Shown here: positions 19,629-31,185 of the stretch, in pieces
Layout of the letters: each line of letters starts with the position of its first letter
Position numbering within the stretch: the first letter of the stretch is position 1
From: Acephala macrosclerotiorum
Taxonomy: Eukaryota; Ascomycota; Leotiomycetes; Helotiales; Mollisiaceae
DNA length: 64,000 bases
NCBI GenBank assembly: GCA_014904845.1
Contig: MU119380.1
Coordinates: forward strand, 1-64,000
Direction of reading: 5' to 3'
The notes under the pieces: model-generated
Databases searched by the model: none
What the model was told of the DNA's origin: nothing
Seen by the model: only the letters and a program-made list of their open reading frames with translations
Translations under genes and position numbers: made by a program

Positions 19629-22600
19629 CTAAGTCGCCTCCGGCCAACACGTGGCAACCACCCCATCATCCCCATCAATTGAGAGCACAACGCTCGCTCC
19701 GAACTCGAATGGATTGCCTTCATAAATCACGAAGTCTCGGCTTTCTTCCTTGACGTCCAGACTGAGAATCTTCTCAATATTTCTTGAGACTAGATCCACA
19801 GCTTGCTTGCTGGATAATCCAGCGTACTTGGCAGCCCATGCTGCTTCAATCGGGATATTATGAATGTGTGAATCACCTATGAGGGTCAGCAAGAGTTAAG
19901 GTTCGAGGAGGGAAGGAATGCATAAAACTTACTCTCACCTTCGATAGCGAGACCAAAAGTCACTCCAGCATCCGAGAGAATCTCCGCAGGCATCTTGCTG
20001 AGTGGCGGTCCTGGGAGAGTGTTGATCTTCTCAAAAGTATCTGGCGCTCCACGATTCGCAGTCAAGATGACTGAGATATTTGCAGCTGCAAGTTCATCTG
20101 CAACAAGATGAGCACCACCACCTCCAAAGAGAACCAAGTCCAGAGCAGGCGTCTCTTGTTTGATCTTGATAAGTTGCTGAATGTCGAATTCATTCTCCGC
20201 GTGCACCACAAGAGGGAAAGAGCCGTTCGCTGCTTTGCCATAGATACTATCCTTTCCCTTATTTTCAGCCAGAAATTGTCGAAATTTTGAGATTGCAGAT
20301 GAGACTGTTGGCAATTTGTCGCTTTTCGATGCTGATCCAACCTTGAAATGCAAAGCAACATCATCCTTAACGATGCCTCCGTTCAAGACGTTCTTCTTGC
20401 CACTGGTCTTTATCGCAACACTGACTCCTCCGGGAAAGCCTCGAGTTTTGGGAGCGGTGATCGCCTTCGTGACGCCTCCGATTCTCGCTCTAGCAAAAGA
20501 CTTGCCGTCAAGGTGCACACCGTACTTTGCATACGGGATAGTTTCAAGATCGCCTCCTGTATTGGCAGTGCCGTCACCAGTATTATCGTCCGTTGCGATT
20601 TCTCCAAGGCCGAGAGCAACACTGACAGCTGTAAGTCCTGGCAATACGTGTGCATTATTCAGGCGAATGAGTGTGCTGTCGGCACTGGCGCTGAGGCATT
20701 GCTCTTCAGTATCGAAGCAGGCAATTTTCCCTCCATCAATGACCATGGTAAGCCTCTTGCTACCAGAGGCGTCCGCAGAAAGACCATTCAAGAAAGATCT
20801 GGTGATTCCTTCGATTTTGATCTTGGCTCCAGGCAGCCCAATTTCACCGCAAAGCGACTCCTTCATCTCAGCTGAAGGGTTTACTCGAATGGATGTAGTT
20901 GCAGCTTCTCTAGTATTGGAAGCCACGACTTTTGATCGACTGCTTTCGACTGTGGCGGGATCCAGGGTGGCCCTGCCATCGATGAAGACTTGCAATGGCG
21001 TTGCTCCAATGGAGAGCGGATGGGAGTCCCATAGCACAATGTCTGCATCATATCCAGGTCTGACGAAACCCACGCGATGGTCAATCTCCATAGACCGAGC
21101 CGGGATACTGGTGACTGACTGTAGCGCCAGGTCTGTCGCAAGCCCAAATGAATGTGCAGTCGCTGCTTGGAATCTGAAATATCTTGTTAGTGGGCGGACA
21201 ACCAAGTGCTTCCTATAACTCACAGGAGATACTTGGCATTGGTCTCTACCTCAACGTGGTCCTACCTTTAGTTAGAAAAAAATTGCAGCCATGACTTACC
21301 ACCACTTACAGATTTGTATGCCACAGGAACTCCATGCTCTGCAAGAATCTTGCCAGCATACAGATTAGCATTGTATGCTTCTTGCTTGTACAAAGCAAAC
21401 TCGGCAAAAGTCGCGATTGTGATGTTTCTGGGCTATGTTAGCGGATTCAGGCAGGAGGTTGAGATTACTTACTCGCCGCTGGCTTTGATCATCTCGGGTA
21501 CCTGCCAGGCCTCAAGGGCATGATGGAATGCCTGAATCCGGAAACCAAATTCCTTGCTATGCAAGAGCATATCCTCAAAATCCTCGGGCTCATAGCAATG
21601 AACGTTGATCCCAACCTGTCCCCGAAGCATAGCAATTGTGGAGTCGTATTCCAACAACTCGGTCGCACTCTCCTCCTGTGCAAGTCTGTTCACAAATTCC
21701 GACATTGCGGCAACATTTCCAGACACTTTTACAGCAGCAGCTTCAAGACAGGATGCATCCTGCTGCTCCTTCAGCTCTTTAGCTCGCTCCATATGCTTTC
21801 TGAAGTACCACGCATTCCCCATTCGGGTGTGTTTGTACACTCTTCGAGGATTCTCACCACAAGCCATCTTCATGTATCTTCTTCTTTGGCTTTTGGGGAT
21901 TCCATGCTCAAGCAATAATTCTTCTACGACGATTTCTGAATCTGCTCCTGAGTTGAGCATATTCTTCACAACAACGGCTTCACCACCCATAATGTTTGCT
22001 GAACCAGGCAAGATTAAGGAAGTGGTGACACCGCCCGATGCAATAATTGTTGTTGCAGGGTCATATGCTTTTAGGGAATCTATACAATATTAACATATAA
22101 TCCTCAAAGGAAATGAGACATCGGTCCCATGTGCTTCGGATTAGACAGAAAGGCGACGGTGTTGAGATTAGAGCACGGAAGATCTTACCTAAAATCCTGA
22201 CCTGAGAAGTTATAGGCTCAGTCCGGTCATGCACCTCATTCGTATCGTCCGTAGAACTCAACAACGGCCATGTGAACGCCAAATGATGCGAATGCATATC
22301 CACCAATCCAGGAGTCAAAAACCCTCCCTCCAAGTCCATGACTCTAGCATCAACAATGCTTGCTGATCCCACTAATCCCACCGATTCGATGATGCCCTTC
22401 TTGAACACGACATCGAATCGACCACTGAGAATAGTCTCTCCATCGAACAACGTTGCATTTCGAAGGACAATGGTCTCGTTTTGTCCTGTTACTGGATTCC
22501 ATCGTGGATTGGTTCGTGAACCTGCTGTGGTCACGGGGTATTGGATAGGTGGGGTTTTGAGTTCTCGGCACTGCTCAAGTCGACCATCGAGCTTTGCGAT

Positions 22601-22777
22601 TTGAAAGGTGTTTAGGTGCTCCTGGCTTGATGATATATAATAGACATAACGAGGTAGAACAACGAGTTGAAGTCCGAGGACGAGTAGAATGAGGGTGATG
22701 ATTGATAAGGAGACTTTGGGACGAAACTGTCGTCTCGGCTGTGTGGGAGATGCCTCGGAGGCCAATTGTTTGTACAT
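19629..22777 (-). CDS. Membrane-anchored amidohydrolase, two-domain
   Basis: Six exons, 22777-22189, 22079-21473, 21427-21310, 21261-21224, 21173-19933 and 19876-19629, give 946 residues. A single hydrophobic segment (LSIITLILLVLGLQLVVLP, about residues 23-42) precedes the catalytic part, so it is probably a type II protein or sorted to the vacuole or outside. The first half shows amidohydrolase metal-site elements: TPGLVDMHSHHLAF, NVHCYEPEDF, AFHHALEAW and the C-terminal PGYDADIVLWDSHPL. The second half repeats the outline, with VIDGGKIACF and HVLPGLTAVSVALGLGE, but the HxH metal pair is absent there, so it appears degenerate. Members of this superfamily hydrolyse amide or ester bonds in rings; the substrate is unknown. 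The first intron is 110 nt, longer than the others. Confidence 0.88.
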
Positions 22778-23384
22778 GGTGCCATAGAATTTCTCGACGT
22801 CAAGTCGATGTGAAAGATGGAGAAGAAGATGAAGAGAGAGCTCGGGATGTTGAGGTAGTCTCAGACCCCAGGAGGCGTGCACATCCTTGTCGATTGCGAC
22901 TGCACTAGTCTCGGTTGGGCAAGAGAGATGTCCGCGAGGTTGGGAAGAACTTCACTTCAAGATTTGAACATCAAGTTTCTATCAGCTTAGGAACTTTTAC
23001 CATCGCCCATTTGGCTATGTTCCATTCGCGTCGATATTGCTTAAAGGATGTAGCTGTACGTTAGCCTCACTTGGTCCCAGCAGATCACAGGATTCGTCAT
23101 TCGCTATCCTCCTTCGCTATCAGCAAGTGCTGCAATGTCTCTGCGGCACAGCCTTCTTGCACTGAATTGATCCTTCCATCTGAAGATCTCCCTTCCTCTT
23201 TCTTGAATATCACTCTCCGAATGAGAACATCTAAGTGGCGATGTACATCGAAGGGCGTGCAGAAAATTTGTAATCAGTTATCGGAATACCAACATCTGCT
23301 CTCTGCATAAAAGCATTGGAACTTCTCGGGAGTAGAAAGCCATTTCGTGCAAATCTCATCGCTCCCACCACTTGAGACGATGCA
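22778..23384. other. Divergent promoter region
   Basis: About 600 bases between the amidohydrolase (minus) and the MFS transporter (plus). The two genes are transcribed away from each other and may share control elements. The amidohydrolase frame is open upstream of its first ATG for about 35 codons without an ATG. No other coding signal was seen. Confidence 0.55.
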
Positions 23385-24728
23385 ATGGCTCAGACAGAGG
23401 ATATCGAGATCGATGAATTGTCGGCACGTGACACACCTCAATCTACTTCTCTCGAACTTCGACCTGTCACACGCGAAAGGCAGATCGTAGTACTACTATC
23501 AGGATTCTTCACGGTCTGCCTCGTGGTAGGCATCAATCAGTCGTATGGTGTCTTCCAAGGCTACTACACGAGCTCTCAACAAACGATGCTTCCACAGTCT
23601 CAAAATTCCGGCGCTTTGCTCGCTTTTGTGGGAACGTTGGGTGCAGGTTTGACGTGGGGAGGAAGTATCGCCGTCAATCCACTTTTGTCAAGGGTCGATG
23701 ACAAGAAATTCTGGTTGCTTCGAGGCCGAAAATGCATAACAGTCACCGGCGTCCTCCTCATGTCCCTCAGCTTCCTACTTGCCAGTTTCAGCAAACAAAT
23801 CTACCATCTCCTGCTTACCCAGGGCCTCCTCTACTGTATGGGTTCCTCAATGCTCTACTTCCCAACTCTCAGCACTGCACCAGAATACTTCACCACTCAT
23901 CGCGGTTCTGCGTTAGGATTTATCCTCTCAGGTATTGGTGTAGGAGGACTCTCCCTCTCACCAGTGATCCAAGCCCTACTCTCCAATCTCGGCCCTCGCT
24001 GGACCCTCCGTTTCTTGTCTCTCCTCACCTTAGTCATCGCAACACCAATTACACTCACAGCCGCACCATCCCGCTTCATACATCGAAGACCAACACATAT
24101 CGACCTCGCTACGGCCAAGACTCCCACATTCCTATTCTCAATACTCGCAGCTTTCCTGTCTGCGGCCGGGAATTTGTTACCAGGTATCTTCCTCCCACAA
24201 TTCAGCATTGCGCTTGGATACTCTGCTTCATTCGCTGCTATTCTGCTCGCGATCTCAAATGGAGTATCGTGTGCCAGTCAAACATTTATCGGACTCGCAG
24301 GAGATAAGTTCGGGCGACAGAATACACTGTTTGTTATGATACTTCTCAGCACTATTGCCACGCTCGGTCTCTGGTTAAGTGCTGTATCTGTGGCTAACGG
24401 TAAAGGGCTCTGGCTCGCATTCGTGGTTATTTATGGGATTGCGGGAGGTGGTTATAATGCGTTGTTTCCGACGATGGTGGGGGAGGTGTTTGGGATGAGG
24501 AATTATGCTAGTGTGAATGGGTTTATGTATTTCATGCGGGGTCTAGGGGCTGTAGTTGGAAGTCCAGTTGGTGGGAGTATTTTGGGAGGAGCGGGTGGGC
24601 TTGGGTTGGGGAAGTGGAAGGGGGTTGTTTGGTTTGATGCTGGATTATTGATCTTGGCGACAATGTTTGTGGCTGCTGTCAGGGTGGGGAGTGCGGTTGA
24701 GAGGAGTGGATGGGTATGGAAGGCTTGA
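23385..24728 (+). CDS. MFS transporter, monocarboxylate-permease-like
   Basis: A single-exon gene of 447 residues. A cytosolic acidic N-terminus of about 35 residues is followed by about 12 hydrophobic helices in two groups separated by a cytosolic loop near RFIHRRPTHIDLATAKT. The first helix contains NQSYGVFQGYY, the signature seen in fungal monocarboxylate-transporter-like (MCH/MCT) permeases, and the middle has GDKFGRQNTLF, the MFS loop motif. These proteins move small organic acids or related metabolites, but specificity cannot be read from sequence. An out-of-frame ATG lies five bases before the start codon and could reduce initiation. It diverges from the amidohydrolase; a common role is possible but unproven. 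Confidence 0.88.
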   Translation: MAQTEDIEIDELSARDTPQSTSLELRPVTRERQIVVLLSGFFTVCLVVGINQSYGVFQGYYTSSQQTMLPQSQNSGALLAFVGTLGAGLTWGGSIAVNPLLSRVDDKKFWLLRGRKCITVTGVLLMSLSFLLASFSKQIYHLLLTQGLLYCMGSSMLYFPTLSTAPEYFTTHRGSALGFILSGIGVGGLSLSPVIQALLSNLGPRWTLRFLSLLTLVIATPITLTAAPSRFIHRRPTHIDLATAKTPTFLFSILAAFLSAAGNLLPGIFLPQFSIALGYSASFAAILLAISNGVSCASQTFIGLAGDKFGRQNTLFVMILLSTIATLGLWLSAVSVANGKGLWLAFVVIYGIAGGGYNALFPTMVGEVFGMRNYASVNGFMYFMRGLGAVVGSPVGGSILGGAGGLGLGKWKGVVWFDAGLLILATMFVAAVRVGSAVERSGWVWKA

Positions 24729-25222
24729 TGTGGGATCTTGGCCAATTCGGGAGGGTGGCATAGTCAGTTGCATAGACAACGGATTCGGGTTCAAGATCTT
24801 GAATTGAGAAGATCTAATCTGTGGAGGAAAGATGTTCCAAGGGTGTACAGTTGTACCCTCTAGCTTAGCGAGCCACCAAATCATGCAAAATAGAAGCAAA
24901 ACCCAAAATACTTTTAGGATCCGTTTGTCCGCAATGCAATGCTTCTACGGAGACCTTATGCCACTGATCCATCGATTTATCATCCCAAAAAATAAGGAAA
25001 CCCAAACTGCTTTCGTATCAGTCCGTCCGCAATGCACTTTGCGCATGGAATAGTCCTGCTATTGACCTCAAGCTGAACAAGGTGTACCCATATGTGTGGT
25101 GTTCACAATCGCGGTTGGGGGTTGTCAGCTTGTTTGACGGTGTGATTATCTTAGGCAAACTGGAAAGGCATGCCTAACCTCAAGCTTAACAACGAAGTCT
25201 CGTTCACCTTAAAAACTCGTCC
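24729..25222. other. Intergenic, convergent
   Basis: Roughly 500 bases between the transporter stop and the 3' end of the phosphatase gene. A similar phrase (GTTTGTCCGCAATGCA and CAGTCCGTCCGCAATGCA) occurs twice, near 24920 and 25020, suggesting a small degenerate duplication. No gene was seen. Confidence 0.5.
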
Positions 25223-26042
25223 TCAGGTAGGTGTCTTGTCAACCTGACGAATGACGCCGAAGTGTCGTTCTGTGATGAAGTCGCTCGGAGGCTGCTGTGC
25301 CAAACACAACTTAAGGACATTCTTGGGGTCCTTGTTGTAGTGATATGCCGCGAAAGGGTCCTGGGAAAAGAATATGGTCAGCAAAGAAGAAGTGGAGAGC
25401 AAGATCGCAAGTTTCTCGGGTACGTACAAACCCACCGGGTGTAATTTTCCTGAATGAATCATTGCTGGTAAGTCTAACTTTCTTCCGCTCAACTCGCTTC
25501 TCACTCAACCATTCTCGATAAGCAGGCTTCGGATACTTTTCCTCCTCGTCCTCCCAGAGCTTGTAGTCGCACTTCTCCCAGACCCGAAGTTGTTCTTTGA
25601 AATTGGCGCTAGGGTTGATGTTTCTCTCCCCGCTCACGTATGCCAAAGCTCCACCAACTCCGGAAACCTTGCCCTTGCGCATCAGGTATGCAAGTACAAT
25701 GGTGGCAGAGCGCGACACTCCCATCTCACAATGGACAAGAACACCAGCTTTCAGGTTCTCCTCGATAAAATCGCAGCATCGTGGAAGGAATCGGAGTAGT
25801 TCTTGAGTCGAAGAGTCGAGTGCTTCTACCCAAATATGATGAGGAACTCGATCGTGGAAGGACGGCTTGCTCCAGTTTGTTTCGGGAGAATGGATGAGGG
25901 AGATTGCTGCTTTAATGTTGTGCATATCGAGCGTTACTTCATCAACGATACACTGACGGTTGCCAATAAACACGCGTCCCATGATCTGTGAAATATCTGG
26001 CAAGGTCTTCTTCTCCTTCTTTCGAGTTATGATTGACGACAT
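25223..26042 (-). CDS. Dual-specificity protein phosphatase
   Basis: Two exons, 26042-25428 and 25360-25223, joined over a 67-nt intron in phase 0, give 250 residues. The signature HCEMGVSRSATI puts the nucleophilic cysteine at residue 105 and the arginine at 111; the general acid is probably Asp76 in WVEALD. The N-terminus (ISQIMGRVFIGN) matches the start of the DSP fold. There is no kinase-interaction or lipid-phosphatase extension. After the fold a basic and aromatic tail of about 90 residues follows (YREWLSEKRVERKK, then DPFAAYHYNKDPKNVLKLCL). Such atypical phosphatases act on phosphotyrosine and phosphothreonine, but the target here is unknown. It is cytosolic or nuclear by inference. 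Confidence 0.9.
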
Positions 26043-26686
26043 CTTTACGGCGGTAGTGTTATGCGCGGAATGTTATGGGAAATCGAGGTGTTGAGGGTTG
26101 CCGAGTTCTCCAAATGTTTGAAGTCGGAAAAGTAAAAGACTTTCAGGAATACCATATGGCAAGGATATCCTCAAGAAGAAAATACCATGGGGGTAATAAG
26201 TGATAAGTAGTGGCTGTGTACTTGATTTGCGCTTCGTGTTGAGAGATAGGTTGTTGGGTTCTGAAAAAGGGTTGATGTCGGAAAACCGAAAGAATTTGCC
26301 AATACGCAACCTGAGTGTATCAACGATATCTTCACAGTGCGAATTTTATGCGCGTGAAGTGGTGGGATTGGTTTGCGCTTGGAGTTGTGCGGTTGACGAG
26401 CTCTTGAAAAGGTTGCTCTGGAAATTGAGGAGCTTTAAATATACACAATTGGATCATCTGAAATTCATCTAGCGAGAACTAGTGCAATTATAGTTAACAG
26501 AACATTCTCACCGCCGTCCATTTGAGGGCGAATCTTCATGCCTAGAGGGGCAAGTGGCTGCAAGCGTATTACCTGCTGTTCACAACCAAAAAAGACCAAC
26601 GACGCCAACCATCCACCCTCTTTATATTGTCATCCGAAAGCCCAATGTTTGACACCCCACTTCATCACACTGTCCAAAGGCAGAAA

Positions 26687-27927
26687 TTACCCATCTGATC
26701 CGCTCTCGCTTGCCTCTTCCACAATCCCGCGATTGCTCTTCCTTCTCCTATCTTGTGTGTGGCTAGGCTCTTCCTCTTCGTCTTCTTCTGGCTCCTCTTC
26801 TGGCTCCTCTTCTGGCTCCTCTTCTGGCTCCTCTTCCTCTTCTTCCTCCTCTTCGGGTTCTTCCTCAACTCGAGCTCGTCGTCTCCTTCCACTTGGTCCC
26901 TCCCCACCATTATCGTCCCCCCCACCCTCCCCGCCCTCCCTGTCATCTGCTCGTCTCCTCTTACCGATACCACTTTTCCGCTTGGCCCTCAGGTCATCAT
27001 CCCTTGTCGTGATGGCCTTGGGTCCCACGAAATGCTTGCCATCCCACGCGGTATCACACTTAGGGCATTTCTTGGCTGGCCTAGAGTTCCAAAATCCCTC
27101 ACAAATGTTGTGTAATCTGGCATTGCATTCCAGGTCCGCGCATCTCTGCCCGATTGTCACAATGTCTTTGCAGGCCATACAGAACTTGATCCTCTGCCAC
27201 TCATACGGCTCATCTGGATCGTTGTACGCATCAACTAGCCAGCCTCGTAATTCCATCAGCGCGCGTGGGGTGAGTGTATAGTATCCAGACCTAGAGCCCC
27301 TCAGAATCCATTTCTCGTCGACAAGACTCTTGAGCAGCTTTTCCGTCTCGGAGGTCGTAAGACCCTTGTCTGAACTTTGCGATTGTGTGCCTGCTTCCAC
27401 GTTACTTTGTCGAGTCGCGCCTTTGCGCAGCTTTAACTCGAGCGCTTGAATGTCGGAAACTGCCATCACTTCTCTTCGCTTTGTGTTGTAGGTGTCAAAC
27501 ATGGCGTCGAGGAAGCGTTTGATGTAGTAGATTTCTTCCGCCGTGTGGATTGTTGATAATTGCGTGAGGGGATCGCTGACACTATTTACTAACGCCCAAA
27601 CTCGATCTCTAGAGACTTGGTGCTGAGTGCTGCGAATCTCATAGTCGAGGGGGGAGATGGCCTCCGCTGCTGCTTCGATGAAGTAGTCGAGATCTGCTTT
27701 CGTGATATCGTCTGGTTTGACTGCTCGTTCTCCTCTTTCTGAAGCTGGACGTCAGCTATGATATTTGCACGCCAGGGACACCGCAGCAGACCCTTTGCTT
27801 GAATAGATAAAATTGCTGCGAGCATCGGCTTGGCTTCTGTCATGGTCAAAGTCCCACGAGCCAAGAAGGATTGCAGAAATGCTCGATTGCCATCATTATA
27901 TTGCGCAACATCTCCAGCGTCCGACAT
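26687..27927 (-). CDS. nse1: SMC5-SMC6 complex subunit Nse1 (RING)
   Basis: Two exons, 27927-27792 and 27738-26687, encode 395 residues. The intron has an atypical GTCTGC donor but a good CTGAC branch site and CAG acceptor, and it restores the frame needed for the conserved block ADLDYFIEAAAEAISPLDYE. Domains in order: Nse1 N-terminal winged-helix region (YNDGNRAFLQSFLARG), second winged helix ending in GYYTLTPRALMELRGWL, and the variant RING CMACKDIVTIGQRC with ECNARLHNICEGFW and KKCPKC. Nse1 works with Nse3 and Nse4 in the SMC5/6 complex for DNA repair and has ubiquitin-ligase activity in other species. The C-terminus is a basic then very acidic tail encoded by a 12-nt tandem repeat. It is probably constitutive and nuclear. 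Confidence 0.92.
26778..26870. repeat. 12-nt tandem repeat coding an acidic tail
   Basis: Within the Nse1 last exon, the unit TCTTCTGGCTCC and its variants are repeated about five times, coding on the minus strand for repeats of E-E-P-E. The tract should vary in length between strains without breaking the frame, because the unit is 12 nt. Confidence 0.85.
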
Positions 27928-28732
27928 GTTAGGTGGAGTTGAGATATTCTTGGTTGTGAAGCGTTCGTGATCGCGATGAGGTTCCGGGTTGACGCGACGT
28001 GCGCGTTTTTGTGGGCACCATTTTAGCGCGAGTAATCCCCCTCCTTACCTGCTGGGGACTTTCGGCTTCCTCTCTCTTCTACATCAACGCAAATACTATA
28101 CGAAAATTGTCTGCCATTTAGGATTATGCCCTTGGATTCCAAATCATCGTCATCGCCAACCTCAGTATCCTCCATAACTAACGCTCTCGAGACCAGGAGC
28201 AATCAACACCGCCGAGATAGAAACTTGCACTCTCGGGTGTGACCTTGAGGACTGAGGACAATTCACTCCGCCTTCGTCGATGGCTCGGCGAGGACCACAC
28301 AAGCGCAGCATTACTTACAGCCTAAGGCTTTGGAGGCATGAAGGATTGCCATGGTTTTGTTGCACGTCTAATGAATGTCCGAAGTCGCTCCACTATCAAA
28401 GCGACAAACGGATGTCTCGTCTCACACGCGGCAGGATATCAGGCTCCCTTAAGCACGCTTCAGCCCAAAACGTCATCGGCCATCCTGAGATGCATGATGG
28501 ACATGTATTTTCTCAAATATTACTTACACCAAATCCCCATTGAGATCTGTTTCAAACGTTCTGTTGTGCGTCTGATGTCTCACCTTTGCCCTGGATACCC
28601 ACGAAGGAAGTGTCTTCCTGTGTGTAACCCGAGCTGAGTCACTCCATACTTTCAAGTCGATTTGTTGCACGTCGCCTCAACGTCCAAGGTTGCTCGAGAA
28701 AAAAAGTAATCATTGACAATATGGGAGATGCG
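27928..28732. other. Intergenic, no gene seen
   Basis: About 800 bases between the Nse1 start and the end of the ankyrin pseudogene, both on the minus strand. It includes the Nse1 promoter. Short frames are present on both strands without coding character. Confidence 0.55.
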
Positions 28733-31185
28733 TTAAGAAAAAGCAAGTATAGGAGTCGGGCCGAGGAAGGCGTGAACCGCTGATAGAAGGGATTTTATTC
28801 TACCAAGTTCGATAAGTTCCAAGGCACCTTGCTGAGCTGCGAAGTGCAATGCTACTCGATTGTCTTCCCATGTTACTGTGCGCGATGCTCCAGATCGGAT
28901 TAGCTTCGCCGCTTCGTCATAGTGGTGGTCTTGAATCACGGCGAGGACGCTATCTGGACTGCCAACAGAAACGAAAGAGTCTACGGCCTCATTTTGGCCC
29001 CTTTTATCCAGACTACTCGTCAAGTTGGAACTATAAATGGTTCTGTGCACTTATAAGCTTTCCACAATGGCGTCTGGTTGTGGTATGTTCTCCAAGAAAG
29101 GTCCGAGCCCTTGTCCAAAAGACTTTTAACAATTTCCAGGTGCCCATTCTCAGCAGCATAATGTATCGCCGTCATGCCAAAATAATCTCGAGCTGAGACA
29201 TTGACTGAATGTTCCAACAGTGCTTGAACAATAAGCTTGTACCCCTTCTCAGCTGCCCATACCAATGGCGTTTTACCGTATAGATTTTCCAGTCCTTCAA
29301 TGGCAGTAGCACCAGCCGCATGAAGAATCTGAATCATCTCTACCCCCATCTCATTTCATTATTCATCACAGCCTTCCACATTGCTGTGTAGTGATCCTTA
29401 TCAGCGATCTCCAGATCCGTTCCATCACGAACCAGCAATCGAAGACAACTAACATGGCCCGATTTGGTAGCGAAATAGATAGGAGATGAACCAAACTCAC
29501 CAGGGATGTTCTTATCCGCCCCGTTCTCCAACAAAGACTTCACGACCTCATCAAGACCTTTCTCAGCAGCCCAATGCAACGGAGCTTTCTTCCAAACTCC
29601 CCTGATGTCAGGATCTGCTCCTAGCTTTAACAAATGAAGGGCCATCGTATGTCGTCTCTCATCATCACTTCTCAATACGGTCGTCAGAGGTGTGTCATCG
29701 ACCACAGAAGTATTGTTGAGATTATCCCCATGCTGATAGAGAATCGTAACAATTTCTTGGCTGTAAGTGACATTGACTGCTAGGTGGAGTGGGGTGAATA
29801 AGAATCGATCAACGGCATGCACATTCGCCCCTCTTTCTATCAGTAATTCTACCATCTTGGTCTGTTCTCCTTGGACAGCGTGGGTAGAGTGGTGTATGAT
29901 CTATGCTATCTTTTGGGTTTATATTGGTCTTGTATCCGAGCAGGATTTTCGCTACTTGTTCGTGCCCGCGAGATGAAGCTGCTGCTAAAGGCTTCTCTCC
30001 TTTTGCGCTCCGAGCATCTACTTTTGCATCTTTCTCGAGTAATAGTTTAGCGCATTGGATGCTAGGTTCTTCAGCTGTCACCCACAATGGCGTACGACCT
30101 TCCAAATCGGAAGCCTCGATATCTGCTCCGTATTCAAGAAGTGCTAACGTTGCTTTGAGGGAGTCGTCTTTGACTGCTTTATGTAGTGCCGTTGCTCCAG
30201 TCAGATCTCGAGCTCCGATGTCAGCCCCAGATTCAAGAAGTAGCTCAATGAGAGACGCTGAGCCGTCAAGCGCCGCGGCATGGAGACATTTCGTTCCATC
30301 AGTTGCTGGTATAGTGATATCTGAGCCTGCGGTTATGAGCATCTTTGCTGCGCCGAGACGTGTAGATGCGCATGCTAGGTAGAGTGGAGTCCAGCCACCT
30401 TCCTCGCGAGCTCCCAAATCTGCACCATTATCAATCAAAAACTTCCAGGTTGCGGCGTTTCCTTCTTCAGCGGCGTGGTGGCATGGAGTGTGTTGATCTT
30501 TATTTTTAATGTTGATAGCTGCTCCATGTTCGAGGAGTATTCGTGCTACTGCTGTGTGGTCTTCCCATGCTACGGCCCCTAAGGGAGTTGTCCCAGTGTT
30601 GTCTCGGACATCGACGGTGGCTTTTCGGTCGAGGAGAGCGCGGATGAGCTCTACGTCACTTACTTCAGCTGCGCGGTAGAGAAGAGTCTCGCCCTCTTCG
30701 TTTGGCAAATCTACATTGCTAGTTTCAGCGAGCTCAACCCAGAGAGCTTCAGAACATCTGGGGGTGTATCTCGGACGTTCCGCATTGGTCCTACTACTTC
30801 AAATCAGACTTTCATCCTACCATATATCTCCGGTTGATTCACTTATCTGGAAAGATGCTGTCGTCGTAGAAAGAAGATGTGATCGCATCATTACAGTCCA
30901 TCCAGGTTCCTGCTCCAATTGGAGATTGTACCACCTCGCTGGTATCGTTCAGAAACCTTTGCAGGGCAAAGCCTGGACCGTCTCATCTCCTTTCAATGTC
31001 CCATCACTGAGAAGCTCTTTGAGATTACCCAAAACGGCAAGGAATTCGCTTGCATCGCGACCCGTACCCCTGACTGCTGCAGGACAGCTTCGGGCGGACT
31101 CTATCAGGGAGAGAAGGTTTGCGGTAGAGGATGCTGCGAAGCCGACGATGCCAACGACTCCAGCGATGATGGATAGTGGATCCAT
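28733..31185 (-). pseudogene. Helo-like N-terminal plus ankyrin-repeat protein, frameshifted
   Basis: The N-terminus, MDPLSIIAGVVGIVGFAASS, is the fungal STAND/Helo-like N-terminal domain, which in other proteins works as a signalling or membrane-active module. It is followed by QRFLNDTSEVVQ in another frame, then a clean 85-nt intron (30842-30758) leading to a long series of ankyrin repeats (for example NTGTTPLGAVAWEDHTAVAR and TGATALHKAVKDDSLKATL). At least three frame breaks occur: an apparent 5-nt insertion near 30962, an extra base near 29881 (after HTPLY), and an 11-nt insertion near 29341 (after MNNE). A further break near 29020 precedes the last repeats. About 17 ankyrin units are recognisable. 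All breaks fall where the coding character continues in another frame, so this is a recently decayed gene of self/non-self or signalling type. Confidence 0.85.

Noticed and set aside
20316..21218. A 300-codon open frame on the plus strand
   Set aside because: It is antisense to a long amidohydrolase exon whose protein has clear family motifs; the plus-strand translation has none.
26538..27281. Serine-rich plus-strand frame of 247 codons
   Set aside because: It is the complement of the acidic repeat and RING region of Nse1; its serine and glycine runs reflect the GAA/GAG-rich repeat.
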